Source: Streptomyces griseicoloratus
GTDB taxonomy: Bacteria; Actinomycetota; Actinomycetes; Streptomycetales; Streptomycetaceae
Assembly: GCF_014534645.1 (NCBI RefSeq)
Contig: NZ_JACVQF010000191.1
Span: 62,001 to 126,000, forward strand
Length of the DNA stretch: 64,000 bases
Reading direction: 5' to 3'
In this document: piece after piece, positions 16,970-25,524 of the stretch
Position numbering within the stretch: the stretch's first letter is position 1
How the letters are laid out: each line of letters opens with the position of its first letter
Made by a program: the position numbers and the translations under genes
Notes under the pieces: model-generated
Seen by the model: only the letters and a program-made list of their open reading frames with translations
Told to the model about the DNA's origin: nothing
The model's database searches: none

Positions 16970-18094
16970 TCATGCGCGCCACGCGTCGTCCGCGGCCTGC
17001 CGGGCGGCCGCCGGATCGGTCGCCAGTCCCTTCGCCGCGAGCGCCGCGCCGAGGGCGGCCAGGCAGCCCTGCACGGCCCCGGGCGTCGCGTCCGGCCCGT
17101 AGTGGTTGACGCGGATCATCTCCTTCGCCAGCGCGCCCCCGCCCGCGGCCAGCGGCAGCGCCGGGTCGGACTCCAGGGCACCGGCCACCAGCTCGGAGGC
17201 GTCGACCCCGGCCGGCGCCCGCAGGGTCGTCGCCACCGGCGCCGCGTCCCCGGCCTCGTACACGTACGGCTCCAGGCCGCCGCCCAGCGCCAGCGCACCG
17301 GCCCGGGTGGCCGCCGCGGCGGACGCGTGCCGTCGCATCACCGTCTCCAGGCCCTCCGCCTCGATGCGCTCGACGCACGCCTCCAGCGCCAGCATCTCCA
17401 ACTGCGCGGGGGCGTGCAGCAGCGCCTTGCGCCCGCCGTCGATCCACCGCTCCTTCCAGTCCAGCAGGGAGAGGTACGACCGCCGCGGCGCCCTCGGGTT
17501 GGCCGCCATCCGCGCCCACGCCCGCTCGCTCACCGACACCGCCGACACCCCGGCAGGACCGCCCATCGCCTTCTGCGCGCCGATCACGCACAGGTCCACG
17601 CCCCACGCGTCCGGCAGCACCGGCTCCGCGCCCACGGAGGCGACGGCGTCCAGGTAGAAGAGCGCACCGTGCTCCCGCACCACCGCGCCGATCTCCGCGA
17701 CCGGGTTGGTGTTCCCCGTCGCCGCCTCCGCGTGCACCAGCGACACGAAGTCGATCTCCGGGTGCTCGGCGAACGCCTCCCGGATCCGGTCCGCCGTCAC
17801 GGCGGTGTGGAACGGCACGGCGAGGTCGTGCACCGTCGCGCCGCAGTCCCGCAGCCAGTTCCCGAACGTCTGCCCGTACGGCCCCGTGATCACGTTCAGC
17901 GCGACGGTGCCCGGCCCGGCGGCGGCGCGGATCGCCCCCTCCAGCGGCAGCAGCGCCTCGCCCTGCATGATCACGACGTCCTGCTCGGTGCCGAGCAGCC
18001 GCGCCACCCGGTCCTCGATCGCGGCGAAACGGCCGGCGCTGAGCGGGGCGAGGTCCAGGAAGGGATGGGTCACGGCGGTGCTCTCTTCACTCAC
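16970..18094 (-). CDS. Class V aminotransferase (alanine-glyoxylate/serine-pyruvate type)
   Basis: A 374-residue PLP enzyme resembling alanine--glyoxylate and serine--pyruvate aminotransferases. The lysine is in CVIGAQKAMGGPAGVSAVSVS, and YLDAVASVGAEP carries the PLP-binding Asp; VIMQGEALLPLEGAI near residue 45 is the phosphate/substrate loop typical of this group. Its start codon is GTG at 18094 or another GTG at 18073; both are plausible. A 24-bp tandem duplication lies directly upstream. It is divergent from a small membrane protein. The substrates are not decided by sequence. Confidence 0.86.
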   Translation of the reverse strand: MSEESTAVTHPFLDLAPLSAGRFAAIEDRVARLLGTEQDVVIMQGEALLPLEGAIRAAAGPGTVALNVITGPYGQTFGNWLRDCGATVHDLAVPFHTAVTADRIREAFAEHPEIDFVSLVHAEAATGNTNPVAEIGAVVREHGALFYLDAVASVGAEPVLPDAWGVDLCVIGAQKAMGGPAGVSAVSVSERAWARMAANPRAPRRSYLSLLDWKERWIDGGRKALLHAPAQLEMLALEACVERIEAEGLETVMRRHASAAAATRAGALALGGGLEPYVYEAGDAAPVATTLRAPAGVDASELVAGALESDPALPLAAGGGALAKEMIRVNHYGPDATPGAVQGCLAALGAALAAKGLATDPAAARQAADDAWRA

Positions 18095-18096
18095 GG

Positions 18097-18144
18097 CAGG
18101 TGGTACGGGTCGGACGGTGCCAGGTGGTACGGATCAGACGGTGT
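18097..18144. repeat. Tandem 24-bp repeat at the aminotransferase promoter
   Basis: Two adjacent 24-bp copies (18097-18120 and 18121-18144) agree at 21 positions, each beginning CAGGTGGTACGG. They occupy the 5' leader of the minus-strand aminotransferase, starting two bases from its GTG. Confidence 0.75.
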
Positions 18145-18265
18145 CGAGAGTAACCGCAGTCGGCCCCGCCACTCCGGGCGAGGACCCACCGTTGCGACAC
18201 CCCCACGGCCGGAACTATGGCTTCCGCCACAGCCGAAGGGGTCAACGCCCTGATGGACTCGCGCC

Positions 18266-18778
18266 GTGCTGCCCTTCCTGCTGCTCGCCCTCGTCGGCGT
18301 GGTGACCGCCGTCGCCCTCGTCGGCCACGGCGCCCAGACGCTCGCCCGCCGCGCACCCGGGCCCGCCGCCGCGGGGCGCCCCGGCGCCGGGCTCCGCGCG
18401 CTCGCCGGGTTCGCCGGTGCGGCGGCCGTCGTCCTGTACGCCTGGGGCGCGCTGTGCGTGGCCGGGGCGGTCATGTCGGCCGAGGACGGCGGCGCCGGTT
18501 CCTCACCGATGCCGCCCTGCCGCACGGCCGGGAACCCGGAGCTGTCCGCGCGGGTCGTCGACTACTCGGTCTCCTACCCGCCCCTCCGCTTCCGCTGCGA
18601 GACCTCCGACGGCGACGGCTACGCCTCGGACGAGGTCCCCGGCTGGGTCAACCCCGCCGTCGCCGCCCTCGCCCTGGCCGCCGTCGGGGGCGCCGTCGCG
18701 GCCGGGTACGCGAACGGGGCATGTCGGGCGTCGAGTTCAAGATCACAAGTGAGTAAAAGTGAACGTCCCGATTCCTGA
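18266..18778 (+). CDS. Small membrane protein of unknown function
   Basis: A 170-residue protein starting at GTG 18266 with three predicted transmembrane helices (about 2-24, 44-70 and 127-150). Between helices two and three is an extracytoplasmic loop of about 55 residues with two Cys (PPCRTAG; FRCETSDG) that could form a disulfide. No family is recognised. The last codons overlap the AAGTGA repeats that precede the downstream gene. Codon use is typical of the neighbourhood. Confidence 0.65.
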   Translation: MLPFLLLALVGVVTAVALVGHGAQTLARRAPGPAAAGRPGAGLRALAGFAGAAAVVLYAWGALCVAGAVMSAEDGGAGSSPMPPCRTAGNPELSARVVDYSVSYPPLRFRCETSDGDGYASDEVPGWVNPAVAALALAAVGGAVAAGYANGACRASSSRSQVSKSERPDS

Positions 18779-18793
18779 TGTCACTTAAAGTGA
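18747..18793. promoter_or_regulatory. AAGTGA repeats upstream of the secreted pseudo-protease gene
   Basis: AAGTGA occurs at 18747, 18757 and 18788, spaced 10 and 31 bp, about one and three helical turns, so all face the same side of DNA. The last is part of a perfect palindrome TCACTT-A-AAGTGA (18781-18793). The halves resemble the AGTGA...TCAC elements described for the developmental regulator BldD; binding is not shown here. Confidence 0.4.
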
Positions 18794-18896
18794 AAGTTCT
18801 GTGTACTTTCCGTTGCGTTTTTGCGGGATTGTGAAGAACTCATCGTCGCGGGCGGAGGTCTCGCCGCCCGCGCACCGACATCCGAGGACTTGACTC

Positions 18897-21035
18897 ATGC
18901 ATACCCATGGCAAGGGCAGGGCCCGCTGGCTGGTGCCCTTGGCCGCCTGCGCCGTCTCTCTGCCTCTGCTGGCCCCCGCGGCCGCGCCGGCCCATGCGGT
19001 CGCCGGCGTGCCGTCCACGGCGGCCGACTATGCCTTCACCGCCCGGCTCGACATCGGTGAGGGCCTGCGCGCCTGCTCCGGTGTGCTCGTCGCGCCCCAG
19101 TGGATCGCGACCGCCGCGAGCTGCTTCAGCGAGGACGCGGCCACCCCGGACGCCGCCGCGGGCGCACCCCGGTGGAAGACCACGGCCACGATCGGCCGCC
19201 CCGACCTGACCACCACGACCGGTCAGGTCCGTGAGGTCGTCGAGCTGGTGCCGCGCGGTGACCGGGACCTGGTACTGGCCCGGCTGGCTTCGCCCACCAC
19301 GGGGATCGCCCCGGTCCCGTTCGCGAAGACCCCGCCCGCGGCCGGCGAGGAACTGACGGTCGCCGGATTCGGACGGACGAAGGACGAGTGGGCGCCGCTG
19401 ACGCTGCACACCTCCGCGTTCACGGTCGACTCCGTGGCCGGGTCCGAGCTGAACATCAGCGGGAAGTCCGCGTCCGATGCGATCTGCGCCGGCGACGCGG
19501 GCGGACCCGTCCTGCGCACCGCGGGCGGCGAACCGGAGCTGGTCGCCGTCAGCAGCCGGTCCTGGCAGGGCGGGTGCTTCGGCACCGACCAGGCGGAGAC
19601 CCGCAACGGCGCCATCGCCACCCGGCTCGACGACACCGTCGGCGGCAACACCGTCCCGGCCGGGACCGTTCTGCGGCCGGGGGACAACCTGACGTCCAAC
19701 GCCGCACGTCTGACGCTCCAGGCCGACGGCAACCTGGTCGTCGTCTCCAACGCCGGCAGGACGCTGTGGTCGACGGGAACCGCGGGCCACCCCGGTGCCA
19801 CGGCCCGCTTCGACGACAACGGCAACCTCAGCGTGGTCGCCGCCGACGGCGCCGTGCTGTGGGAGTCCGGGACCACGGCCCCCGGAGGGCGGGCGGTCCT
19901 GCAGAACCGCGGGAACTTCGTCATAGCCGGCGCCGACGGCGCGACCCGGTGGGCGGCCGGTACGGCGATCCGCCACGACTACGACGGTGACGGCCGCAGC
20001 GACCTCGCCGCCTGGTACGACTACAGCGACGGTCACGACGCGCTGCACACGCTCACCGCGGACGCCGACGGCCTCATCGAGCAGCCGTTCCAGTCGTACT
20101 CCTCTGCCGTCGGCAGCTGGTACGCCGGGAACATGCAGTTCTCCACCGGTGACTACAACGGTGACGGACGTGGCGACATGGCCGCCCTGTACGGCTACAG
20201 CGACGGCTCCGTGAGACTGTTCACGGCGCTGGGCAGGGACGACGGCGGGTTCCAGCCGCCGGTCCCCTCCTGGAGTGCGAATCCCGGCGGCTGGACCGCG
20301 CGGAACATGACGCTGCACAGCGGCGACTTCGACGGCGACGGCCGCGACGACCTCGCCGCCTGGTACGACTACGACAACGGCGACGACCGGCTCTTCACCT
20401 TCAGGTCCACCGCCGCCGGCGGCTTCGCCGCACCCGTCCCGTCCTGGAGCAACACCGCTGACGACTGGAACCGGGACAACCTGAAGTTCGTCGTCGGCGA
20501 CTGGAACGCGGACGGCCGCGACGACCTCGGCGGCCTGTACCGGTTCTCCGACGGCAGCCTGAAGATGTACAGCTTCCTGGCGACCCCCGCCGGCGGCTTC
20601 GGGGCGTCCATCGGTTCCTGGGGCAGCGCCACCTTCGGGGACTGGAACCGCACGCACGTCCACGCGGGCGACTTCGACGGTGACGGGCGTGACGACGTCG
20701 CCGCCTGGTACGACTACGCCGACGGCCACGACGCCGTGCACCTCCTGCGGAGCTCGGCCACCGCCGAGGGCCAGTTCACCACGCCCGTGCAGGTGTACGA
20801 GACCGCCGCCGGGAACTTCACCTACGCCGCGATGCGGATGGTCGCCGGTGACTACAACGGCGACGGGCGGGACGACCTGGCGGCGCTGTACGGCTACAGC
20901 GACGGAAAGGTCAGGGCGTTCACCTGGACCACCGCGGCCGGCGGCCGGATCAACGGTGCGGCTCCCGGCTGGGCCAGCGCGACCACCACCGGCTGGAACA
21001 TCGGCAGCAGCACCTTCCTGCGCAGCGCGAACTGA
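18897..21035 (+). CDS. Secreted trypsin-fold pseudo-protease with lectin and FG-GAP domains
   Basis: A 712-residue exported protein: signal peptide 1-35, trypsin-like (S1) domain about 42-245, bulb-type (B-type) lectin domain about 253-355, then about seven FG-GAP/VCBS repeats 360-712 with calcium-loop motifs DYDGDGRSD, DYNGDGRGD and DFDGDGRDD. The S1 domain is catalytically incomplete: the usual TAAHC is TAASC (Ser75 in place of His) and the usual GDSGGP is GDAGGP (Ala201 in place of Ser), while Asp124 remains. It is therefore probably a binding protein rather than a peptidase, acting outside the cell on glycans or cell surfaces. ATG at 18897 follows a GAGG site. Confidence 0.88.
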   Translation: MHTHGKGRARWLVPLAACAVSLPLLAPAAAPAHAVAGVPSTAADYAFTARLDIGEGLRACSGVLVAPQWIATAASCFSEDAATPDAAAGAPRWKTTATIGRPDLTTTTGQVREVVELVPRGDRDLVLARLASPTTGIAPVPFAKTPPAAGEELTVAGFGRTKDEWAPLTLHTSAFTVDSVAGSELNISGKSASDAICAGDAGGPVLRTAGGEPELVAVSSRSWQGGCFGTDQAETRNGAIATRLDDTVGGNTVPAGTVLRPGDNLTSNAARLTLQADGNLVVVSNAGRTLWSTGTAGHPGATARFDDNGNLSVVAADGAVLWESGTTAPGGRAVLQNRGNFVIAGADGATRWAAGTAIRHDYDGDGRSDLAAWYDYSDGHDALHTLTADADGLIEQPFQSYSSAVGSWYAGNMQFSTGDYNGDGRGDMAALYGYSDGSVRLFTALGRDDGGFQPPVPSWSANPGGWTARNMTLHSGDFDGDGRDDLAAWYDYDNGDDRLFTFRSTAAGGFAAPVPSWSNTADDWNRDNLKFVVGDWNADGRDDLGGLYRFSDGSLKMYSFLATPAGGFGASIGSWGSATFGDWNRTHVHAGDFDGDGRDDVAAWYDYADGHDAVHLLRSSATAEGQFTTPVQVYETAAGNFTYAAMRMVAGDYNGDGRDDLAALYGYSDGKVRAFTWTTAAGGRINGAAPGWASATTTGWNIGSSTFLRSAN

Positions 21036-21040
21036 TCCAC

Positions 21041-21072
21041 GCCGTGCCGGGCCCGACCGGGTCCGGCACGGC
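21041..21072 (+). terminator. Terminator of the pseudo-protease gene
   Basis: GCCGTGCCGG (21041-21050) and CCGGCACGGC (21063-21072) form a perfect 10-bp stem with a twelve-base loop six bases after the stop codon. Confidence 0.75.
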
Positions 21073-21135
21073 TCGGCCGCCCCGGCCGATCGCACCCGTT
21101 GCGGGGCCGCCCACCGGACCTTCTAAGGTGCAGGC

Positions 21136-22227
21136 ATGAGCGATGGCGCGGTGCTGCACGTGAAGGGGCGGGTGCTCGTCGGACCGGACGACGTCCGTGA
21201 CGAGCTGTGGGTGATCGGCGGCCGGATCTCGTACGACCGGCCCACCGGGGCCGGCGACATCCGCACCGTCGAGGGCTGGGCGCTGCCCGGCCTGGTCGAC
21301 GCGCACTGCCACGTCGGCCTCGACCAGCACGGCGCGGTCCCCGAGGACATCGCGGAGAAGCAGGCGCTGACCGACCGGGACGCGGGCACGCTGCTGATCC
21401 GCGACGCGGGCTCGCCCTCCGACACCCGCTGGATCGACGACCGCGAGGACCTGCCGAAGATCATCCGGGCCGGCCGGCACATCGCCCGCACCCGCCGCTA
21501 CATCCGCAACTACGCCTGGGAGGTCGAACCCGACGACCTCGTCGCGTACGTCGCCCAGGAGGCCCGGCGCGGCGACGGCTGGGTGAAGCTGGTCGGCGAC
21601 TGGATCGACCGCGACCTCGGTGACCTGTCCGCCTGCTGGCCGCGCGGCGCCGTCGAGGCGGCGATCGCCGAGGCCCACCGCCTGGGCGCCCGCGTCACCG
21701 CGCACTGCTTCGCCGAGGACTCCCTGCGCGACCTGGTCGAGGCCGGCATCGACTGCATCGAGCACGCCACGGGCCTGACGGACGACACGATCCCCCTGTT
21801 CGCGGAGCGGGGCGTCGCCATCGTGCCCACCCTCGTCAACATCGCCACCTTCCCCGCGCTCGCCGACGGCGGCGAGTCCAAGTTCCCGCGCTGGTCGGCC
21901 CATATGCGCCGGCTGCACGAACGCCGCTACGACACCGTGCGGAGCGCCTACGACGCCGGGATCCCCGTCTTCGTCGGCACCGACGCGGGCGGCTCGCTGG
22001 CCCACGGTCTGGCGGCGGCGGAGGTCGCGGAACTGGTCACCGCCGGCATCCCGCCCGTGGAGGCGCTGGCGGCGGGGACCTGGGCCGCCCGGCGGTGGCT
22101 CGGCCGCCCCGGCCTGGACGAGGGCGCTCCGGCCGACCTGGTGGTGTACGAGAGCGACCCGCGCACCGACGTGCGCGTGCTCGCCGCTCCGCGCCGGGTG
22201 GTGCTCAACGGGCGGGTCGTCGGATAG
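21136..22227 (+). CDS. Amidohydrolase-family metal-dependent hydrolase
   Basis: A 363-residue cytoplasmic hydrolase of the amidohydrolase superfamily (imidazolonepropionase/prolidase-like branch). Metal ligands: DAHCHVG near residue 56, TAHCF and CIEHAT in the centre, and GTDAGG near 275. The N- and C-terminal beta-sandwich segments (VKGRVLVG; VVLNGRVVG) are present. The possible substrate is a cyclic amide or peptide; sequence does not decide. In the reference Streptomyces order it lies next to the LAETG-anchored protein, as here. Confidence 0.88.
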   Translation: MSDGAVLHVKGRVLVGPDDVRDELWVIGGRISYDRPTGAGDIRTVEGWALPGLVDAHCHVGLDQHGAVPEDIAEKQALTDRDAGTLLIRDAGSPSDTRWIDDREDLPKIIRAGRHIARTRRYIRNYAWEVEPDDLVAYVAQEARRGDGWVKLVGDWIDRDLGDLSACWPRGAVEAAIAEAHRLGARVTAHCFAEDSLRDLVEAGIDCIEHATGLTDDTIPLFAERGVAIVPTLVNIATFPALADGGESKFPRWSAHMRRLHERRYDTVRSAYDAGIPVFVGTDAGGSLAHGLAAAEVAELVTAGIPPVEALAAGTWAARRWLGRPGLDEGAPADLVVYESDPRTDVRVLAAPRRVVLNGRVVG

Positions 22228-22370
22228 CCGACGCGGGTGACACCGGGGAACACCCGTGCCGGGGGATTCGAAAGGTTTCACGGAAACCCCACGATGGGGT
22301 GAAGTGACCCCGGATCGCTGACGGCCCGGCGCGGGCGGGGACATTCTTTCCGGGTCCCAAGCATGTCTCC

Positions 22371-22391
22371 CGTGCATGTCCCGCATGCACG
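22371..22391 (+). other. Leader hairpin before the LAETG-anchored protein gene
   Basis: CGTGCATG and CATGCACG form a perfect 8-bp stem around a five-base loop, ending 22 bases before the chosen start. It might influence translation or be part of the promoter; no known riboswitch is recognised. Confidence 0.4.
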
Positions 22392-22413
22392 TCTTCCTGG
22401 GGGTCCCACCACC

Positions 22414-23337
22414 TTGAACGGCAACACCTTCCGCATGCCCGCACGCCGCCTGGTCACCGTCGCGGCGGCCACGGCCCTGGCCGCCGGTCCCGCCGCCCTG
22501 GCCGGCCCGGGCACCGCCCACGCGACCGGCGACCAGGGCCGCGCGAGCGCCGCCGTGCTGCGCACCGGGCTCGACGTGTCCCTGCTCAACAAGACCGTGA
22601 ACGTCCCGCTCACGGTCTCCCTCAACGAGGTGCAGGCGCCCGAGAGCGCCCGCGAGACCGCGCTGACCGCCCGGCTCGACGGCGTCGACGGCGGCAGGCC
22701 CTTCAGCGTCCTGCGCGCCGACGTGGCCGACGCGGGGGCGACCGTGACCGGCGGCAGGGCCGAGGGGCACACCAACCTCGCACGGGCCAGGGTCCACGTG
22801 CCCGGACTGCCGCTGCTGTCGGTCGTCGAGGTCGAGCAGGTCACCTCCCGGGCGGTCTGCGAGGCCGGGAAGAAGCCGGTCGCCGAGGCGAACCTGCTGG
22901 GTTCGGTGACGGTCCTCGGCAAGAAGGTCACGCTGACCACCGGCGGGACGACCGAGGTGAAGGTGCCCGGCGTGGGAGAGGTCCGGCTGGACCTGTCGAA
23001 GACCGCGACGACCTCCCGCACGGCCGCCGCCACCGCGCTCGAACTCACGGTCTCCGTCAACCCGCTGGACCTGAACGTGGCCGAGGTCGACGGCACCCTG
23101 ACCCTGGCGGAGGCCACCTGCGAGACACCGGCGACGCCCGGGGCCCCGGCCGGACAGCCGCCCGCGCAACCGGCCGCCGAACAGGCCCCCGACGTCCGGG
23201 CCCAGGGCGAACGGACCGAGGCGGGCCTCGCCGAGACCGGCGGCAGCTCCGCGACCCCGTACGTCGCGGCCGGCGCCGTGGCGCTGCTCCTGGCGGGCGG
23301 CGGAGCACTGGCGGCGACCCGCCGCCGACGCACTTGA
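22414..23337 (+). CDS. LAETG-anchored surface protein (SCO1860 family)
   Basis: About 307 residues: signal peptide (about 1-45), an extracellular region with two repeated beta-rich segments, a Pro/Ala-rich spacer, and a cell-wall sorting signal with LAETG at 272-276, a hydrophobic helix and the tail RRRR. LAxTG is the class E sortase signal of streptomycetes, so the protein should be covalently linked to peptidoglycan. Start choice is uncertain: TTG at 22414 is used because it follows a GGGGG tract and a leader hairpin; ATG codons at 22363 and 22435 are alternatives. The link to cobalamin genes downstream is positional. Confidence 0.85.
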   Translation: MNGNTFRMPARRLVTVAAATALAAGPAALAGPGTAHATGDQGRASAAVLRTGLDVSLLNKTVNVPLTVSLNEVQAPESARETALTARLDGVDGGRPFSVLRADVADAGATVTGGRAEGHTNLARARVHVPGLPLLSVVEVEQVTSRAVCEAGKKPVAEANLLGSVTVLGKKVTLTTGGTTEVKVPGVGEVRLDLSKTATTSRTAAATALELTVSVNPLDLNVAEVDGTLTLAEATCETPATPGAPAGQPPAQPAAEQAPDVRAQGERTEAGLAETGGSSATPYVAAGAVALLLAGGGALAATRRRRT

Positions 23338-23531
23338 CAACCGGCCGCGCCCAACGGCACCCGCGCCCGGTCCGGGACGAGCCCACCGACTCCACCCCGA
23401 CCGACCGACGCGCCCGCCGGTACGGCGTGGCAGGGGGGGGCGGTGCGACCGGGGGAGGGCGTGGCCCGGGGTGGGCCTGGTCCCGGACGGGGCCTGCCTT
23501 CTGTTGGACGTCCGGTCGGGTAGGGGGCGCC

Positions 23532-23555
23532 GGCCCCCTGCCCGGCCGGGGGGCC
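23532..23555 (-). terminator. Terminator of the cobalamin operon
   Basis: A 7-bp GC stem (23532-23538 with 23549-23555) lies just past the cobC stop on the minus strand; a second overlapping GC stem (23523-23538) strengthens the fold. A G-rich tract follows to the left. Confidence 0.5.
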
Positions 23556-23561
23556 GACGGG

Positions 23562-24635
23562 TCAGTCCGGCAGGGCCCGCTCCAGTGCTTGTAGGAACCC
23601 GTTCGTCGTGGCACGGTCCCGTACCGCCAGCCGCAGCCACTCCTCGTCCAGCCCCGGGAACGTGTCCCCGCGCCGCACCGCGTACCCGAGGCCGCGCAGC
23701 CGGTGGCGTACCGCCGCGCCGTGCGGCAGCCGTACGAGGACGAAGGGGCCCTCGGCGGGCCCGACGACCCGCAGTCCGGCGGGGGCGAACCCGCCGAGCC
23801 CCGAGACGAGATGCGCCCGGTCGGCGGCGATGCGGTGGGCGGCGTGGGCGGCCTCCGCGAGGGCCCGCGGCGCCACGCACGCCTCGGCCGCCGCCAGCGC
23901 GGGCGTGGACACCGGCCACAGCGGCTGGGCGCGCTCCAGTTCCGCCACCGTCTCCGGCGCCGCCAGCACGTACCCGATCCGCAGCCCGGCCAGCCCCCAC
24001 GTCTTGGTGAGGCTGCGCAGCACCACCAGCCCGGGCACGTCCGTCCGCCCGGCCAGCGCCTCCCGCTCGCCCGGCACCGCGTCCATGAACGCCTCGTCCA
24101 CGACCAGCGTCCGCCCCGGACGCGCCAGCCCGCTGATCGCGTCCGCGGGGTGCAGCACCGACGTCGGGTTCGTCGGATTGCCGATCACCACCAGGTCGGC
24201 GTCCTCCGGCACGGCCGCCGGATCCAGCCGGAAACCGTCCTCCGCGCGCAGCAGCACCCGGTCGACCGCGTGACCCACGTCCCGCAGCGCCGCCTCCGGC
24301 TCCGTGAACTGCGGGTGCACCACGACCGGCCGGCGCACCTTCAGCGCCCGCGCCAGCAGCACGAACGCCTCCGCCGCACCCGCCGTCAGCAGCACCCGCT
24401 CCTCCGGCAGACCGTGCCGCGCCGCCACCGCCGCCCGCGCGTCCCGCCCGTCCGGGTAGGCCGCGAGCGCGCCGAGCGAGCCGGCGATGTGCTCGCGCAG
24501 CCAGTCTGGCGGCGTGTCCGCGCGGACGTTCACCGCGAGGTCGACCAGCGCCGAACCGTCGTCGCGGACCTCGGCGTCCCCGTGGTGCCGCAGGTCGTGC
24601 CCGGGCTCAGTGCGCATGGGAGTGTGCGTGTCCAT
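23562..24635 (-). CDS. cobC: Threonine-phosphate decarboxylase-like PLP enzyme CobC
   Basis: A 357-residue class I/II PLP enzyme that should supply (R)-1-amino-2-propanol phosphate for the cobalamin nucleotide loop. The PLP lysine is in SLTKTWGLAGLRIGY, with GNPTNPT and LVVDEAFMD as cofactor loops, and AAYPDGRDARAAVA near residue 60. It overlaps the end of cbiX by 29 bp, so the ATG at 24635 or at 24617 is used. It is the last gene of the operon. In some Streptomyces it is annotated as the Rv2231c-like CobC, and the two assignments overlap. Confidence 0.88.
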   Translation of the reverse strand: MDTHTPMRTEPGHDLRHHGDAEVRDDGSALVDLAVNVRADTPPDWLREHIAGSLGALAAYPDGRDARAAVAARHGLPEERVLLTAGAAEAFVLLARALKVRRPVVVHPQFTEPEAALRDVGHAVDRVLLRAEDGFRLDPAAVPEDADLVVIGNPTNPTSVLHPADAISGLARPGRTLVVDEAFMDAVPGEREALAGRTDVPGLVVLRSLTKTWGLAGLRIGYVLAAPETVAELERAQPLWPVSTPALAAAEACVAPRALAEAAHAAHRIAADRAHLVSGLGGFAPAGLRVVGPAEGPFVLVRLPHGAAVRHRLRGLGYAVRRGDTFPGLDEEWLRLAVRDRATTNGFLQALERALPD

Positions 24636-25524
24636 GTCCGTGATGGTGCCCGTGGTGGTGGTGACCGTCGTCGTCGGGGTGGAAGTGCGGCTGCTGCGGC
24701 AGCCCCACCTTGTCCTCGAACCCCGGCAGCGCGATGCGGTACACGCAGCTGTCGCAGTTCATCCGCAGGTCACCCCCGACGGCCTCCTCGTACCGCTCCC
24801 ACACCAGGTCCAGCAGCTCCGGCTCGGGACCGATGACGTCCGCCGACCGCACCTCGGTCTCCGGATGCGCGGCGGCCCACTCCTCGGTCTGCTGCCGCAC
24901 CCGGTCCGGGAGGATGCCGGTGAACAGGAAGTAGGGCAGGACCACGACCCGCCGCGCCCCCAGCCGCGCACACCGGTCCAGGCCCCCCGGCACGTCCGGC
25001 TTCGCCAGCGACACGAACGCCGTCTCCACGCCCGCGTATCCGCGCCCCTCCCACAGCAGCCGGGCCGCCTTGAACACCTCGGCGTTGGCGTCCGGGTCCG
25101 TCGAGCCGCGCCCGACGAGCAGCACGGTCACCTCGGAGCGGTCCCAGGACGGATCGACCGCCTCCGCCAGCCGCCGCTCCAGCACGCCCAGCAGCGACGG
25201 GTGCGGGCCCAGCGGACGCCCGTAGGTGTACGTGATGCCGGGGTGCCGCTCCTTCTCGCGGGCCAGCGCCGCCGGGATGTCGCCCTTGGCGTGCCCGGCG
25301 GAGACCAGCATCAGCGGCACGGCGGCGAACCGGCGTACGCCCCGCTCCACCAGCTCGGCGACCGCCTCGCCCAGCGGCGGCGGGGACAGCTCGATGAAGC
25401 CGCCCGCGACGGGCAGTTCGGGGTGGCGGCGGCCCAGCTCGCGCACGAAGTCGCGGAACGCCTCGGCTCCGGCCTCGTCCCGGGTGCCGTGGCCGGCGAT
25501 GAGCAGGGCGGGCGGGGTGGTCAC
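24607..25524 (-). CDS. cbiX: Sirohydrochlorin cobaltochelatase CbiX with His-rich tail
   Basis: A 305-residue protein with two CbiX chelatase halves (about 5-115 and 125-235) that would insert cobalt into sirohydrochlorin. Catalytic His is in AGHGTRDEA, and VSAGHAKGD is the second-half motif. The C-terminal region has MNCDSC near residue 254, an exact MxCxxC iron-sulfur motif, followed by about 14 His in a histidine-rich tail. This matches the long CbiX of Bacillus megaterium. GTG at 25524 overlaps the cobH stop. It implies an early-insertion route beside CobN. Confidence 0.9.
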   Translation of the reverse strand: MTTPPALLIAGHGTRDEAGAEAFRDFVRELGRRHPELPVAGGFIELSPPPLGEAVAELVERGVRRFAAVPLMLVSAGHAKGDIPAALAREKERHPGITYTYGRPLGPHPSLLGVLERRLAEAVDPSWDRSEVTVLLVGRGSTDPDANAEVFKAARLLWEGRGYAGVETAFVSLAKPDVPGGLDRCARLGARRVVVLPYFLFTGILPDRVRQQTEEWAAAHPETEVRSADVIGPEPELLDLVWERYEEAVGGDLRMNCDSCVYRIALPGFEDKVGLPQQPHFHPDDDGHHHHGHHHGHGHAHSHAH

